From Fulvimarina uroteuthidis (GTDB taxonomy: Bacteria > Pseudomonadota > Alphaproteobacteria > Rhizobiales > Rhizobiaceae), in the NCBI RefSeq assembly GCF_034321785.1, contig NZ_JAXLPB010000001.1, forward strand, positions 372,001-436,000: a DNA stretch of 64,000 nucleotides. The letters run 5' to 3'. The translations under genes and the position numbers were made by a program. Shown piece by piece: positions 44,912 to 54,045 of this stretch. Within the stretch, counting starts at the first letter, position 1, and each line of letters opens with the position of its first letter. Below the pieces are notes generated by a model that did not search any database, was not told the DNA's origin, and worked only from the letters and a program-made list of their open reading frames with translations.

Positions 44912-46024
44912 TCATAGCCATTCCGGCTGCTTGAGGTGAAGAGCCAACAGCCGGTTCGCGGCGCGCCTCGCGACGCCCGGAACGCGCAGGGCCGCCGGCA
45001 GGGCAAACCGAACCGCCGCCCCTGCCCAGGCGGGCGGGGCGGTGATGAAATCCGTCATCGCCCGTGTTTCGTCCAGAACCGCCTTCACGACCGGCACGCG
45101 GCGGGACTCATATTCGCTCTGCCGTCCTTCGGCCAGCAGAAAGGCAAGCCACGCCGCGTCCCACACGCCGAGATTCATGCCACGCCCGCCCACCGGCGAA
45201 TGAACGTGCGCGGCATCGCCGCACAGATAGATCTGACCCCGCGACATGCGCTCGGCATGGCGGAACGCCACCGCGAAACGCGAGGTCCAACCGACCGAGG
45301 CGATATCCGGCCACCGGGCGACCAGCGCGTCCGGCGTCTCGCAGACGCCGATCAGGCGGCCGCCATGTGGACCGAACGGCAGGAACGCCGCCGTTGCCTG
45401 ATCTTGCGACAGAAGGACCTTGGCGCATTCCGCGTCGATCTCCTGCCCGCACACGATATCGGCCAGGGCGAACCGGGCAGGATGGTCGTCGCCGACGAAG
45501 GGAATATCGAGGCTCCGGCGCACGGTGGAGTGCATGCCGTCACACCCCGCGATCGCCAGCGCCTCGATGGTCTCGCCGGTCGAGAGCGTGGCGGTGGGGC
45601 GCTGGGTGTGCGCGAGGTCGGTCAGCGCGATGCCCCATTCGACCGGAACCCCATGCGCGCCGAGCCAGTCGATCAGCGCCCGCTCCGTGCGCGCCTGCGC
45701 CAGCGACAGGATGAACGGCGTCGGCGTCTCGGCAGCGTCGAGGCGGATGGTGGCGGCGGGCCTGCCGTTCCATGCGATCGCGACGCGGTGGATCGGCTGG
45801 CCCTCGGCCAGGAGCCGGCCCGCGACACCGGACGCTTCGAGAACGGCGAGCGTCGTGGGAAGAATGCCGAGCGCCCGCGATTGATCAGCCGGCGTCGGGC
45901 CGCTCTTTTGGTCGCAGATCCGAACGGCCAAACCGCGCCGCACCGCCTCAACGGCGAGCGCCAGTCCCACCGGCCCGGCACCGGCGATCACGAGCGGGCT
46001 GCGCGACGCGCCGCCGCTTCTCAC
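44912..46024 (-). CDS. FAD-dependent monooxygenase of the UbiH/PheA-TfdB type
   Basis: A 370-residue class A flavoprotein monooxygenase. The N-terminal FAD motif PLVIAGAGPVGLALAVEAVRRG, the Asp-Gly block ALAIAGCDGMHSTVRRSLDI and the second FAD motif IYLCGDAAHVHSPVGGRGMNLGVWDAAWL are all present. It would hydroxylate an aromatic or quinone-like substrate with NAD(P)H and O2. The start is a GTG whose GTGA overlaps the recN stop, so the gene is translationally coupled to recN, an unusual partner. It lacks the thioredoxin-like C-terminal domain of the larger PheA enzymes. The substrate is unknown. Confidence 0.85.
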   Translation of the reverse strand: MRSGGASRSPLVIAGAGPVGLALAVEAVRRGLAVRICDQKSGPTPADQSRALGILPTTLAVLEASGVAGRLLAEGQPIHRVAIAWNGRPAATIRLDAAETPTPFILSLAQARTERALIDWLGAHGVPVEWGIALTDLAHTQRPTATLSTGETIEALAIAGCDGMHSTVRRSLDIPFVGDDHPARFALADIVCGQEIDAECAKVLLSQDQATAAFLPFGPHGGRLIGVCETPDALVARWPDIASVGWTSRFAVAFRHAERMSRGQIYLCGDAAHVHSPVGGRGMNLGVWDAAWLAFLLAEGRQSEYESRRVPVVKAVLDETRAMTDFITAPPAWAGAAVRFALPAALRVPGVARRAANRLLALHLKQPEWL

Positions 46025-47691
46025 GCGCCGATGCCGATCAGCTTGGCCGCCGCCGCGCGGGCTTCCTCCGTCACCGTCTCGCCCGCCAGCATGCGGGCGA
46101 TCTCTTCCTGGCGCGTCTCGCTCTCGATCTCGAAAACCCGCGTCGAGACACGGTCCTCGTTCCGGGCGCCGGCCTTGGAGATCAGGAGATGGGTCGTCGC
46201 ACGCGCGGCGACCTGCGGGGCGTGGGTGACGGCGAGCACCTGGACCGTCTTCGACAGACGTGCGAGCCGGCGCCCGATCGCATCGGCCACGGCCCCGCCG
46301 ACGCCGGTATCGATCTCGTCGAAAACCAGTGTCGGCGCCGAGCCGCGATCGGCGAGCGCAACCTTCAGCGCCAGGAGAAACCGCGAAAGCTCGCCGCCGG
46401 AGGCGACCTTCATCATCGGCCCTGCGCGCGTGCCGGGATTGGTGCGGACATGGAACTCGATCTCGTCGACCCCGGCCGCCGAGGCCCTGTCGTCGTCCCG
46501 GGTGATCGCGACGATGAAATCGGCCCGCTCGAGCTTCAGGTCCGGAAGCTCGGCCATCACGGCGGCACTCAGCGTCTCGGCCGTTTCGTGGCGCCGGACG
46601 GAAAGCGTTTCGGCCAGCGCGTCGAACGCCGCCCGATGGGCCGCAACTTCGGCTTCCAGCTGGTGGACGCGCTCCTGGCCGGCATCGAGTTCGGCAAGGT
46701 CGCCGATCATTCGCGCCGTCAGTTCGGGTAGGGCTTCGACCGGAACAGAGAACTTGCGGCTCGCCGCGCGCAGGGCGAACAGGCGTTCCTCGGCTTCTTC
46801 GAGCGCGCGCGGGTCGAACTCCAGCGTCCGCATCGCCGCCTCGAGCGCCATCTGGGCGTCGGCGATGGCGTCGACGCCCGCGGCGAGCCGGTCGATCGCC
46901 TCGTCGAGAAGGCCCGGCACCTCGTCGCGCTTGCGGTCGAGCCGCTTCAGGAGATTGACGAGCGACGGCATGGGCGAGCTCGAACCCGACAGTTCGTCGT
47001 TCGCATCGTTGACGTCCGTCGCGATCTTTTCCGAACGCATCATGATGGCGCGGCGCTCGGCAAGCTCCTCCTCCTCGCCGGCGATCGGCGCGAGCTCGGA
47101 AAGCTCGTCGACGCCGGCGCGCAGATAGTCGGCCTCGCGCGCGGCTTCTTCCATCTTCTTCAGGTGGTGGTCGAGGGCGGTGCGCGCCTTTCGCCAGGCG
47201 CGGAACGCTTCCCCGACCTCGAGGACGAGTGGCTGGAGCCCGCCGAAGGCGTCGAGCAGGTTGCGGTGGGCGGCGGCATCGACCAGCGCGCGGTCGGCGT
47301 GCTGGCCATGGATCTCGACGAGCGCCTCGCCGATCTCCTTCATCAGGCCGACGCTCGCGGGCCGGTCGTTGACGAACACGCGCGTGCGGCCATCGGCGTT
47401 CTGGATGCGGCGCAGGATCACGTCGCCATCATTGTCGTAGCCGTTCTCGGTCAGCATCTCGCGCACGCGATGCGCGGTCGGCACGTCGAAGACGGCTGTC
47501 ACCTCGCCCCGGGTCTCGCCATGGCGCACGAGCGAGCCGTCGCCGCGCCCGCCGAGGGCGAGCGACAGGGCGTCGAGCATGATGGATTTACCGGCGCCCG
47601 TCTCTCCGGTCAGCACGGCCAGGCCCTCGCGAAGCGACAGGTCCAGCCGTTCGATAAGCACGATGTCGCGGATGGCGAGATGAACCAGCAT
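46021..47691 (-). CDS. recN: DNA repair protein RecN
   Basis: A 556-residue SMC-like ATPase for double-strand-break repair. The Walker A motif VLTGETGAGKSIMLDALSLALGG lies near the N terminus, two long coiled-coil arms lie in the middle, and the C-terminal ABC signature SGGELSRFLLALK and Walker B LVFDEIDTGVGG follow. The length is normal. It is separated from bamD by a terminator and about 190 nt; downstream it overlaps the flavoprotein monooxygenase gene. Confidence 0.96.
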   Translation of the reverse strand: MLVHLAIRDIVLIERLDLSLREGLAVLTGETGAGKSIMLDALSLALGGRGDGSLVRHGETRGEVTAVFDVPTAHRVREMLTENGYDNDGDVILRRIQNADGRTRVFVNDRPASVGLMKEIGEALVEIHGQHADRALVDAAAHRNLLDAFGGLQPLVLEVGEAFRAWRKARTALDHHLKKMEEAAREADYLRAGVDELSELAPIAGEEEELAERRAIMMRSEKIATDVNDANDELSGSSSPMPSLVNLLKRLDRKRDEVPGLLDEAIDRLAAGVDAIADAQMALEAAMRTLEFDPRALEEAEERLFALRAASRKFSVPVEALPELTARMIGDLAELDAGQERVHQLEAEVAAHRAAFDALAETLSVRRHETAETLSAAVMAELPDLKLERADFIVAITRDDDRASAAGVDEIEFHVRTNPGTRAGPMMKVASGGELSRFLLALKVALADRGSAPTLVFDEIDTGVGGAVADAIGRRLARLSKTVQVLAVTHAPQVAARATTHLLISKAGARNEDRVSTRVFEIESETRQEEIARMLAGETVTEEARAAAAKLIGIGA

Positions 47692-47807
47692 GTCCGGAAA
47701 TGGGTCGGCACGAGGAAAGGGCGAAGGACGAGCGGGGCCGTGAGACGATCGATCCCCTGTGGCCCGTTAGATAGGCCAGTCTCGGCCGTTTGCCTATCCT
47801 CAAGGAC

Positions 47808-47833
47808 GAAACGGCCCGCGACATGCGGGCCGT
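47808..47833 (-). terminator. Rho-independent terminator after bamD
   Basis: On the minus strand: ACGGCCCGC-loop-GCGGGCCGT followed by TTTCGTCC. The 9-bp perfect stem (47811-47819 with 47825-47833) has a 5-nt loop, about 50 nt after the bamD stop. It isolates bamD from recN. Confidence 0.78.
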
Positions 47834-47881
47834 CCGGTCATGAAACGCGTCTCGACGGCGCGGCCGGCCGGTATCCGCCCG

Positions 47882-48676
47882 TCAGCTTCGGCCCTGCAGC
47901 AGCGCGTAGGAATCCTGGTACCACTGGGAATCGGGATAGTTCTGCCCAAGGACCGATGCCGAGGCCTGCGCCTCGCGGACGAGACCCATGGCCAGATAGG
48001 TCTCGGTCAGGCGTGCGAGCGCTTCTTCCACCTGCCGGGTCTCGGGATAGACGTCGACCACGTTCTTGAAGCGGTTGATCGCAGCGGCGTACTCGTTGCG
48101 CTCCTGATAGTAGCGCCCGACCTGAAGCTCCTTGCCGGCGAGCTGGTCGCGCGCGATTCGAAGCTTGATCTTCGCATCCGGCACATATTGCGAATCGGGA
48201 TATTGCTCGATGACCGCGCGCATCGCCTGCGCCGTACGGCCGGCATTCGCCTGGTCGCGGGTGATGTCGGGGATCTGGCGCCAGTAGGACAGGCCGATGA
48301 TGTATTGCGCATAGGGCGCTTCGTCGGTGCCGGGATAGAGCGAGAGATAGCGCTTGGAGGAATTGATCGCCTCTTCGTAGGCGCCGGAGCGGTAGCTCGT
48401 GAAGGCGCGCATGACGAGCGCCTTGCGGGCCCATTCCGAATAGGGATGCTGGCGATCGATCGCTTCGAACTTGGCCGAAGCTTCGCTGAGGCGTCCACCT
48501 TCGAGATTGGCAAGCCCTTGATTGTAGAGAACTTCAGGGGGTTCGGTCTGCGCGGCCAATGCCAGAACGTCGACATCGGACCCGCCGTCCGACATGCAGC
48601 CGGACACGGCGCCCGCGCTCGCAGCCAAGACGAGAACGAGCGATGCCTTGCGGATAGATGCGCCGAAAGTCGTCAT
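47882..48676 (-). CDS. bamD: Outer membrane assembly lipoprotein BamD
   Basis: A 264-residue essential BAM-complex lipoprotein. The signal peptide ends in the lipobox AVSGC, so the mature chain is anchored at Cys27. Five TPR-like helical repeats follow, including EVLYNQGLANLEGGRLSEAS, HPYSEWARKALVMRAFTSY and the characteristic GRYYQERNEYAAAINRF. It recruits BamA substrates at the outer membrane. AGGGGA lies before the ATG. It lies between lpxC and recN as usual for rhizobia. Confidence 0.95.
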   Translation of the reverse strand: MTTFGASIRKASLVLVLAASAGAVSGCMSDGGSDVDVLALAAQTEPPEVLYNQGLANLEGGRLSEASAKFEAIDRQHPYSEWARKALVMRAFTSYRSGAYEEAINSSKRYLSLYPGTDEAPYAQYIIGLSYWRQIPDITRDQANAGRTAQAMRAVIEQYPDSQYVPDAKIKLRIARDQLAGKELQVGRYYQERNEYAAAINRFKNVVDVYPETRQVEEALARLTETYLAMGLVREAQASASVLGQNYPDSQWYQDSYALLQGRS

Positions 48677-48816
48677 GATCCCCTGATCATCCCCTAGTCA
48701 GTTTTTCCTGGCCCCATGGATGGGGTCCCATCCTCCAGTGAAAAACTCAATACCCCGGTCATGGTTAAGACAGGGATGAAGCGGCGTTTTTGTGACGATG
48801 TGACTTCGAAAGCGCG

Positions 48817-48843
48817 GCCGCAAGGCGGTTCGGACCTTGCGGC
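48817..48843 (-). terminator. Terminator-like hairpin after lpxC
   Basis: A perfect 9-bp stem (GCCGCAAGG and complement) with a 9-nt loop about 30 nt after the lpxC stop. The following minus-strand bases (CGCGCTTTCG) give only a weak T-run. Confidence 0.4.
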
Positions 48844-48874
48844 AGGTCGGCCTTGCCTGCTTGCGGCAGTGCCC

Positions 48875-49813
48875 TCAAAGCATCTGGGGACCATAGGCCG
48901 GTGCGGCGACGGCGACCAGCGGCGCGTGGCGGACCGGATCCGTGCGACGTGCCGGCAGTTCGACATATTCGAACGCCGAGGCGTCGGACAGAAGCGCCTG
49001 CAGCGCCATCGCGTTCAGGCGATGGCCACCGCGATAGGAGGCATAGCAACCGATGATCCGCGAACCGGCAAGCGCCTGATCGCCGACGGCATCGAGCGCC
49101 TTGTGGCGGACGAACTCGTCCTCGTAGCGAAGCCCATCGGGATTGACGATGCCGCCATCCACGTCGATGACGACGGAATTCTCCAGCGAGGAGCCGAGCG
49201 CATATCCGGCGGCCCACAGCCGCTCCACATCCTTCATGAAACCGAAGGTGCGGGCTTTGGCCAGATCGCGCTTGAAGCGATCGGCCGTGAGGTCGGCGGC
49301 GTAGGACTGGCGGCCGATGGCGGCGCAGTCGAAATCGATCTCGACCTCGAAGCGGGTCGCGTCATGCGGGCGGTACTCGGCGCGGGCGCCGTTGTGCTCC
49401 ACCGTGACGGTCTTCAGCACCCGGATGTAACGGCGCTTGACCGGCTGGCTGACGAGGCCCGCATCGTCGATGGCCGCCATGAAGGCCGCGGCGCATCCGT
49501 CCATGATCGGGGTCTCGCCGGCATTGATCTCGACGATCGCATTGTCGATGCCTGCCGCATAGAGCGCCGCCATCAAGTGCTCGATCGTCGCGATCACGAC
49601 GCCGTCGCCATCGCCGATCATCGTGGACAGGTCGCCCTGCGGGGCATTGGCCGAGATCGCCCTGACGTCGCGAACAGCGCCATCGTCGAGGCGGCGGCGG
49701 AACACGATGCCCGTATTCGCCTCCGCAGGGATCAGAACGAGCGAGACGGGCATGCCGGTATGGACGCCAACACCATGGAAGGCGACTTCTGCGGCGATCG
49801 TCTGCTGGTACAT
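48875..49813 (-). CDS. lpxC: UDP-3-O-acyl-N-acetylglucosamine deacetylase
   Basis: A 312-residue zinc amidase of the first committed step of lipid A synthesis. The zinc-ligand segments are present: ATIEHLMAALYAAGID with the first His, RHKALDAVGDQAL with His and Asp, and the catalytic GGHRLNAMALQALL. The start was set at ATG 49813 (MYQQTIAAEVAFHGVG), which begins the conserved fold; the upstream extension to 49894 is basic and not conserved. It follows ftsZ on the same strand, beyond the ftsZ terminator. Confidence 0.95.
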   Translation of the reverse strand: MYQQTIAAEVAFHGVGVHTGMPVSLVLIPAEANTGIVFRRRLDDGAVRDVRAISANAPQGDLSTMIGDGDGVVIATIEHLMAALYAAGIDNAIVEINAGETPIMDGCAAAFMAAIDDAGLVSQPVKRRYIRVLKTVTVEHNGARAEYRPHDATRFEVEIDFDCAAIGRQSYAADLTADRFKRDLAKARTFGFMKDVERLWAAGYALGSSLENSVVIDVDGGIVNPDGLRYEDEFVRHKALDAVGDQALAGSRIIGCYASYRGGHRLNAMALQALLSDASAFEYVELPARRTDPVRHAPLVAVAAPAYGPQML

Positions 49814-50122
49814 CAACACGTGCGGCAACCTTTCACGCCTGCTCTTCGTTGCAGCGCGCGCTGGCTGCAAGACTGGCTGGACGGATTTCCCCATAAATTC
49901 CGGAACACTGTCCGCCGGGCACCCCCATGCCCCGCAGAATCCGGTCTCGTTGAAAATTACCTAAATCGGAGCGGCGCATTCGCCAAATCACGCTTCTTTA
50001 CTTCGTATTACCGGGAAAGCCTCAGGTCAGGTTAGAAACCGTTGTTTTACAAGACCTTAATACGAAACAGGCCCGCTGCATGATGCAGCGGGCCTGTGTC
50101 CCGTTTACAATAGACGGACTGT
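49814..50122. other. Intergenic region between ftsZ and lpxC
   Basis: 309 bases. It contains the ftsZ terminator (50067-50097) and an AT-rich stretch at 49950-50065 that likely holds the lpxC promoter. No gene is supported. Confidence 0.55.
50067..50097 (-). terminator. Rho-independent terminator of ftsZ
   Basis: A 14-bp perfect stem (ACAGGCCCGCTGCA and complement) with a 3-nt loop, followed on the minus strand by TTCGTATT. It starts about 25 nt after the ftsZ stop. Confidence 0.85.
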
Positions 50123-51697
50123 TTAGTTCGCCTGACGGCGCAGGAAGGCCGGGATCTCCAGATGATCGTCCTCGGCGAGCGCCCGCGGCTGGGGTGCTGG
50201 ACGGGCAGCCGACTCGGCCGCCTGACGCCGCGGCGCGGCCTGCGGTGCCGGCATCGGCGCCTCGGCCTTGCGCGGCTCGGAGGCGACGACCTCTTCCACT
50301 TCCTCGCGGCGCGACAGGCCCGTGGTCAAGCGGCGCAGAAGACCCATCGGTCCCTTGTCGTCGCCCGCATATTCGGCCTGGGCCGCCCGCGTCTCGATCT
50401 CGTTCTTCACGACGGGCGGGAAGTCCTCGATCTTCGGCATGCGCGAGGGCGCGGCGTGGATGACGGGCTTCGACACACGGGGCGCGAGCTGCTCGATCTC
50501 CGCGGCAAGGGCTGCCGAGAAATCATCGTCCATGTCCAACGGGTCGTTACGCATCTGCGGCTGGCTTGCAGGCACGCTCTGGCGTGCCGGCTGGGCCGGG
50601 GCATGGGCCGCTTCCTGGCGGCGGGTTTCGGCGACCGGCGCGTGTGCGGCCGGAGCCTTGGCCGGCACGGACGGCGCGGCGGCGGCCGGTCGCTGTGCGG
50701 GCTCGGACTTGGGCGCGACCTTCTCGGTGTCGAGCTTGTCGATGCCGGTGGCAACGACCGAGACCCGGATGATGCCTTCGAGCGCCTCGTCGAACGTCGC
50801 GCCGAGAATGATGTTGGCGTCGCTGTCGACCTCCTCGCGGATGCGGGTCGCCGCTTCGTCGACTTCGAAGAGCGTCAGGTCGCGGCCGCCGGTGATCGAG
50901 ATCAGGAGACCGCGCGCGCCCTTCATCGAGGTCTCGTCGAGAAGCGGGTTGGCGATGGCGGCTTCCGCGGCGGCCAGGGCACGGCCCTCGCCCGACGCTT
51001 CGCCGGTGCCCATCATGGCCTTGCCCATCTCGCGCATCACGGAGCGAACGTCCGCGAAATCGAGATTGATGAGACCTTCCTTGACCATCAGGTCGGTGAT
51101 GCAGGCAACGCCCGAATACAGCACCTGGTCGGCCATGCCGAAGGCATCGGCGAAGGTGGTCTTGTCGTTGGCGATCCGGAAGAGGTTCTGGTTCGGAATG
51201 ACGATGAGGGTATCGACGTTCTTCTGCAGATCCTCGATGCCCTGGTCGGCGATGCGCAGCCGGCGCTGGCCCTCGAAGTGGAACGGCTTGGTGACGACGC
51301 CGACCGTGAGGATGCCCTTTTCACGGGCGGCCCGCGCCACGACCGGGGCGGCGCCCGTGCCGGTTCCACCGCCCATGCCGGCGGTGACGAAGCACATGTG
51401 CGAGCCCAGGAGATGGTCGCAGATCTCGTCGATCGATTCTTCGGCCGCCGCCCGTCCGACTTCCGGCTGCGAACCGGCACCGAGCCCCTCGGTGACCGCA
51501 ACGCCCATCTGGATGACGCGTTCGGCTTTCGAGGAACGAAGCGCCTGCGCATCGGTGTTGGCGATGACGAACTCGACGCCTTCAAGGCCGGCACTGATCA
51601 TGTTGTTGACCGCGTTGCAGCCACCGCCACCAACGCCGAAAACGGTGATGCGGGGCTTCAGCTCGGTGATGTCGGGCTTGTTGAGGGTGATGCTCAT
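50123..51697 (-). CDS. ftsZ: Cell division GTPase FtsZ
   Basis: A 524-residue tubulin homologue that forms the Z ring. The GTP-binding core has ITVFGVGGGGCNAVNNM and the tubulin signature AGMGGGTGTGAAPVVA; the T7-loop segment is NLDFADVRSVM. A long Pro/Ala/Gln-rich linker (about residues 330-505) follows, and the conserved C-terminal peptide reads LEIPAFLRRQ, the site for FtsA binding. The start at 51697 has AGAGGATCAAGG upstream; the reading frame open to 51778 was not used. The GC-rich hairpin between ftsA and ftsZ may affect expression. A terminator follows the gene. Confidence 0.98.
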   Translation of the reverse strand: MSITLNKPDITELKPRITVFGVGGGGCNAVNNMISAGLEGVEFVIANTDAQALRSSKAERVIQMGVAVTEGLGAGSQPEVGRAAAEESIDEICDHLLGSHMCFVTAGMGGGTGTGAAPVVARAAREKGILTVGVVTKPFHFEGQRRLRIADQGIEDLQKNVDTLIVIPNQNLFRIANDKTTFADAFGMADQVLYSGVACITDLMVKEGLINLDFADVRSVMREMGKAMMGTGEASGEGRALAAAEAAIANPLLDETSMKGARGLLISITGGRDLTLFEVDEAATRIREEVDSDANIILGATFDEALEGIIRVSVVATGIDKLDTEKVAPKSEPAQRPAAAAPSVPAKAPAAHAPVAETRRQEAAHAPAQPARQSVPASQPQMRNDPLDMDDDFSAALAAEIEQLAPRVSKPVIHAAPSRMPKIEDFPPVVKNEIETRAAQAEYAGDDKGPMGLLRRLTTGLSRREEVEEVVASEPRKAEAPMPAPQAAPRRQAAESAARPAPQPRALAEDDHLEIPAFLRRQAN

Positions 51698-51794
51698 TGC
51701 CTTGATCCTCTTTTCAAATTCGTAGGCCGTTTTGCCGCGCGGCCGGATAATGCTGGTCTGTCGGGCGACGCGCGGCACGCGCCGTTTGCTGTGG

Positions 51795-51821
51795 CCGGCC
51801 CACCCCGCGGGGCGGGACCGG
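51795..51821 (-). other. GC-rich hairpin in the ftsA-ftsZ gap
   Basis: CCGGCCCACCCC pairs with GGGGCGGGACCGG (one mismatch, one bulge), starting 8 nt after the ftsA stop. It has no T-run. It may act as a partial terminator or processing site between ftsA and ftsZ. Confidence 0.4.
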
Positions 51822-51828
51822 ACGTCGT

Positions 51829-53154
51829 CTAGATGCTTCGTTTCAGCCAGGTTCCGAACCTGCCGGTCCGGGTCGATTGGTCGAACATGCGCGCTGTGAT
51901 CGAGGTGGTCGTGACGGTCTCGCGGTGCACCACCTGCGGGTAGATCAGAAGGCCGACGGCGGCCGAGAACGCCGGTGACTTGTGGGCGGTCGTCAGCCCG
52001 GCGACACCGACCGGACGGCCGAGCCGCACATTGCGCTGCAGGATGGCGCGCGCCGTGTCCGGCAGGCCGGAGAGCTGGCTGGCGCCGCCGGTCAGGACGA
52101 CGCGCTTGCCGATGACGTGGCCGAGATTGGATTCGTTCAGCCGGTCGCGCACGAGTTCGAGGATCTCCTCGACCCGCGGCCGCACGATCTTGCAGATCGT
52201 GGCGCGCGAGACGGTGACGCTCTCGTCGTTGCCCGCTTCGCCCAGCGACGGGATGGTGATCATCTCGTCGTCGGTCGCCAGATGCGGCAGCGTCGAGGCG
52301 TTGACCACTTTCAGGCGCTCGGCGTCGGCCGGGTGGATCGACAGACCCCGCGCCAGATCCATGGTGATGTGGTGACCGCCGATCGCGACCTGGTCGGCAT
52401 AGACGAAGCGGCCATTCTGGAAGATCGCGATGGTCGTCGTGCCGGAACCCATGTCGATCGCCGCCGAGCCCATCGCCGCCTCGTCCTCGACGAGCGTGGC
52501 GAGCGCGCTGGCGTAGGGGGTGGCGACGAAGGCCTCGACCTCGATATGCGCCTCGTTGAGCGCCGCTTCCAGATTGCGCAGCGGCGCTTCTTCGGCCGTG
52601 AGAACGTGCATGTCGGCGCCGAGCGTGCGCGCGGTCATGCCGATCGGGTTCTCGACCCCGCCCTCGCCGTCGATCGAGAGATCGAACGGCACCGAGTGAA
52701 GCGCCAGACGCGAGGGCTCGAACTGGATGCGGGCAGCCTGCGCCTCGACGAAATCGACGTCGGCCTGGGTGATGGCGGCCAGCGGATTGAGAAGAGCGCT
52801 TCCGCGATAGCTCTTGAGACGGCCCGCCGTCAGCGAGACGATCAGCGATCCGACCGAAAGACCGGCTGCGGCCTCCGCCGCGTCGATGGTCGCGCGGATG
52901 GCCCTGGCGGCCGCCTCGATATCGATGACGTTGCCGGACTTCACGCCGCGCGAGCGCTGATGGCCGACGCCCAGAACCTCGATCGTGTGCGAGCGGCCCG
53001 GCAGAATCTCGCCCTCCGGCCGCGGACGCAGCTTCCCGATCATGCAGGACATTTTTTCCGAGCCGATGTCGAGCACCGAAACGATCTGGCCACGGCGCGG
53101 CGAGAGCGGTTTCATGCGCGGGACATCGGACGTCTTGCGGAAGAAGAAACTCAT
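51829..53154 (-). CDS. ftsA: Cell division protein FtsA
   Basis: A 441-residue actin-like membrane tether for FtsZ. Actin-fold ATP motifs: VSVLDIGSEKMSCMIGK near the N terminus, SAAIDMGSGTTTIAIF in the middle and VVLTGGASQLSGLPDTA later. The C-terminal amphipathic helix (RTGRFGTWLKRSI) is the membrane-targeting sequence. It starts 6 nt after the ftsQ stop with AGGG before the ATG, so it is in the ddl-ftsQ-ftsA unit. Confidence 0.97.
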   Translation of the reverse strand: MSFFFRKTSDVPRMKPLSPRRGQIVSVLDIGSEKMSCMIGKLRPRPEGEILPGRSHTIEVLGVGHQRSRGVKSGNVIDIEAAARAIRATIDAAEAAAGLSVGSLIVSLTAGRLKSYRGSALLNPLAAITQADVDFVEAQAARIQFEPSRLALHSVPFDLSIDGEGGVENPIGMTARTLGADMHVLTAEEAPLRNLEAALNEAHIEVEAFVATPYASALATLVEDEAAMGSAAIDMGSGTTTIAIFQNGRFVYADQVAIGGHHITMDLARGLSIHPADAERLKVVNASTLPHLATDDEMITIPSLGEAGNDESVTVSRATICKIVRPRVEEILELVRDRLNESNLGHVIGKRVVLTGGASQLSGLPDTARAILQRNVRLGRPVGVAGLTTAHKSPAFSAAVGLLIYPQVVHRETVTTTSITARMFDQSTRTGRFGTWLKRSI

Positions 53155-53160
53155 GACACC

Positions 53161-54045
53161 CTAACCTTTCGACTGCCGCTTGAGAATCTTCTTGCGCTCT
53201 GCGAGCGCAGCGTTGCGCCGCTCCAGAGCGTCCGGCGTCAACTTGACGACGACCCGGCCATCGACCCGAAGATCGACGGAGACGATGTCGCGTCCCAGCA
53301 GATTGTGTTCCCGGTCCATGCGAGCGACCTCCGCCAGTGCCGCGATCGGTTCATCTTCCGGCAGACGGATCGTGACGCCGTTCTTCAGCGCAAGGTCCCA
53401 TCGCCGGTCTCCGACCCGAACGTAGGCCTTCACGCTTGCGCGAAGCTCGGCAAACTCTTCCATCTCATCAAGGATTTGCGCGGCTGCCTCCGGCGCACCT
53501 TCCCCGACGACGACCGGCAGCACGTCGAAACGGCCGGCCGAGAACGGAACGATGGCCGAACCTTCGCGGTCGACGATCGTGAAGCTCTCGCCGCTCTGCC
53601 AGACGGCGTAGGGACGATGCTCGATCAGTTCGATGCCGATCCGGTTGGGGTAGAATTTCGAGACCGAGGCCCGCTCGATCCACGGCATGGCTTCGAGACT
53701 GTCCTGCGCGGCGGACGGATCGAGACTGACGAGGGTCTGGGACCCCGTGGCCCAGAGCGTCTGGAGAATGTCGATCTCCGACGTTTCGGAATTGCCCGAC
53801 ACGTCGATCACCTTGATCTCGAAGCCGAGCGGCATCGCGACGCTGTCGATGACCGCCGTCGAGTGGCCGCCGAGGACCACGCCATAGCCGATCGATCCGG
53901 AAACGAGCACGCCGGCGATGAGGCCGAACCGCGGAAGCCTGAGCTCCGACAGGCGCGTGCCGAACTGTTCGATCCGCGAGGCGAAGCGGCGCGAGGCGAT
54001 CGAGAATGCGCCGTGCCCGGCCGAAGTCGATCTCATCTCCCGCAT
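53161..54045 (-). CDS. ftsQ: Cell division protein FtsQ
   Basis: A 294-residue bitopic divisome protein. There is a cytoplasmic basic N terminus, one membrane helix (LIAGVLVSGSIGYGVVLGG), a POTRA domain (FEIKVIDVSGNSETSEIDIL) and a periplasmic beta domain ending in ALAERKKILKRQ. The start at 54045 was chosen because GGTGGAGGA lies 6-8 nt upstream; it overlaps the ddl 3' end by 13 nt. An ATG at 54036 overlapping the ddl stop is the alternative. It bridges to FtsB/FtsL in the division site complex. Confidence 0.93.
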   Translation of the reverse strand: MREMRSTSAGHGAFSIASRRFASRIEQFGTRLSELRLPRFGLIAGVLVSGSIGYGVVLGGHSTAVIDSVAMPLGFEIKVIDVSGNSETSEIDILQTLWATGSQTLVSLDPSAAQDSLEAMPWIERASVSKFYPNRIGIELIEHRPYAVWQSGESFTIVDREGSAIVPFSAGRFDVLPVVVGEGAPEAAAQILDEMEEFAELRASVKAYVRVGDRRWDLALKNGVTIRLPEDEPIAALAEVARMDREHNLLGRDIVSVDLRVDGRVVVKLTPDALERRNAALAERKKILKRQSKG

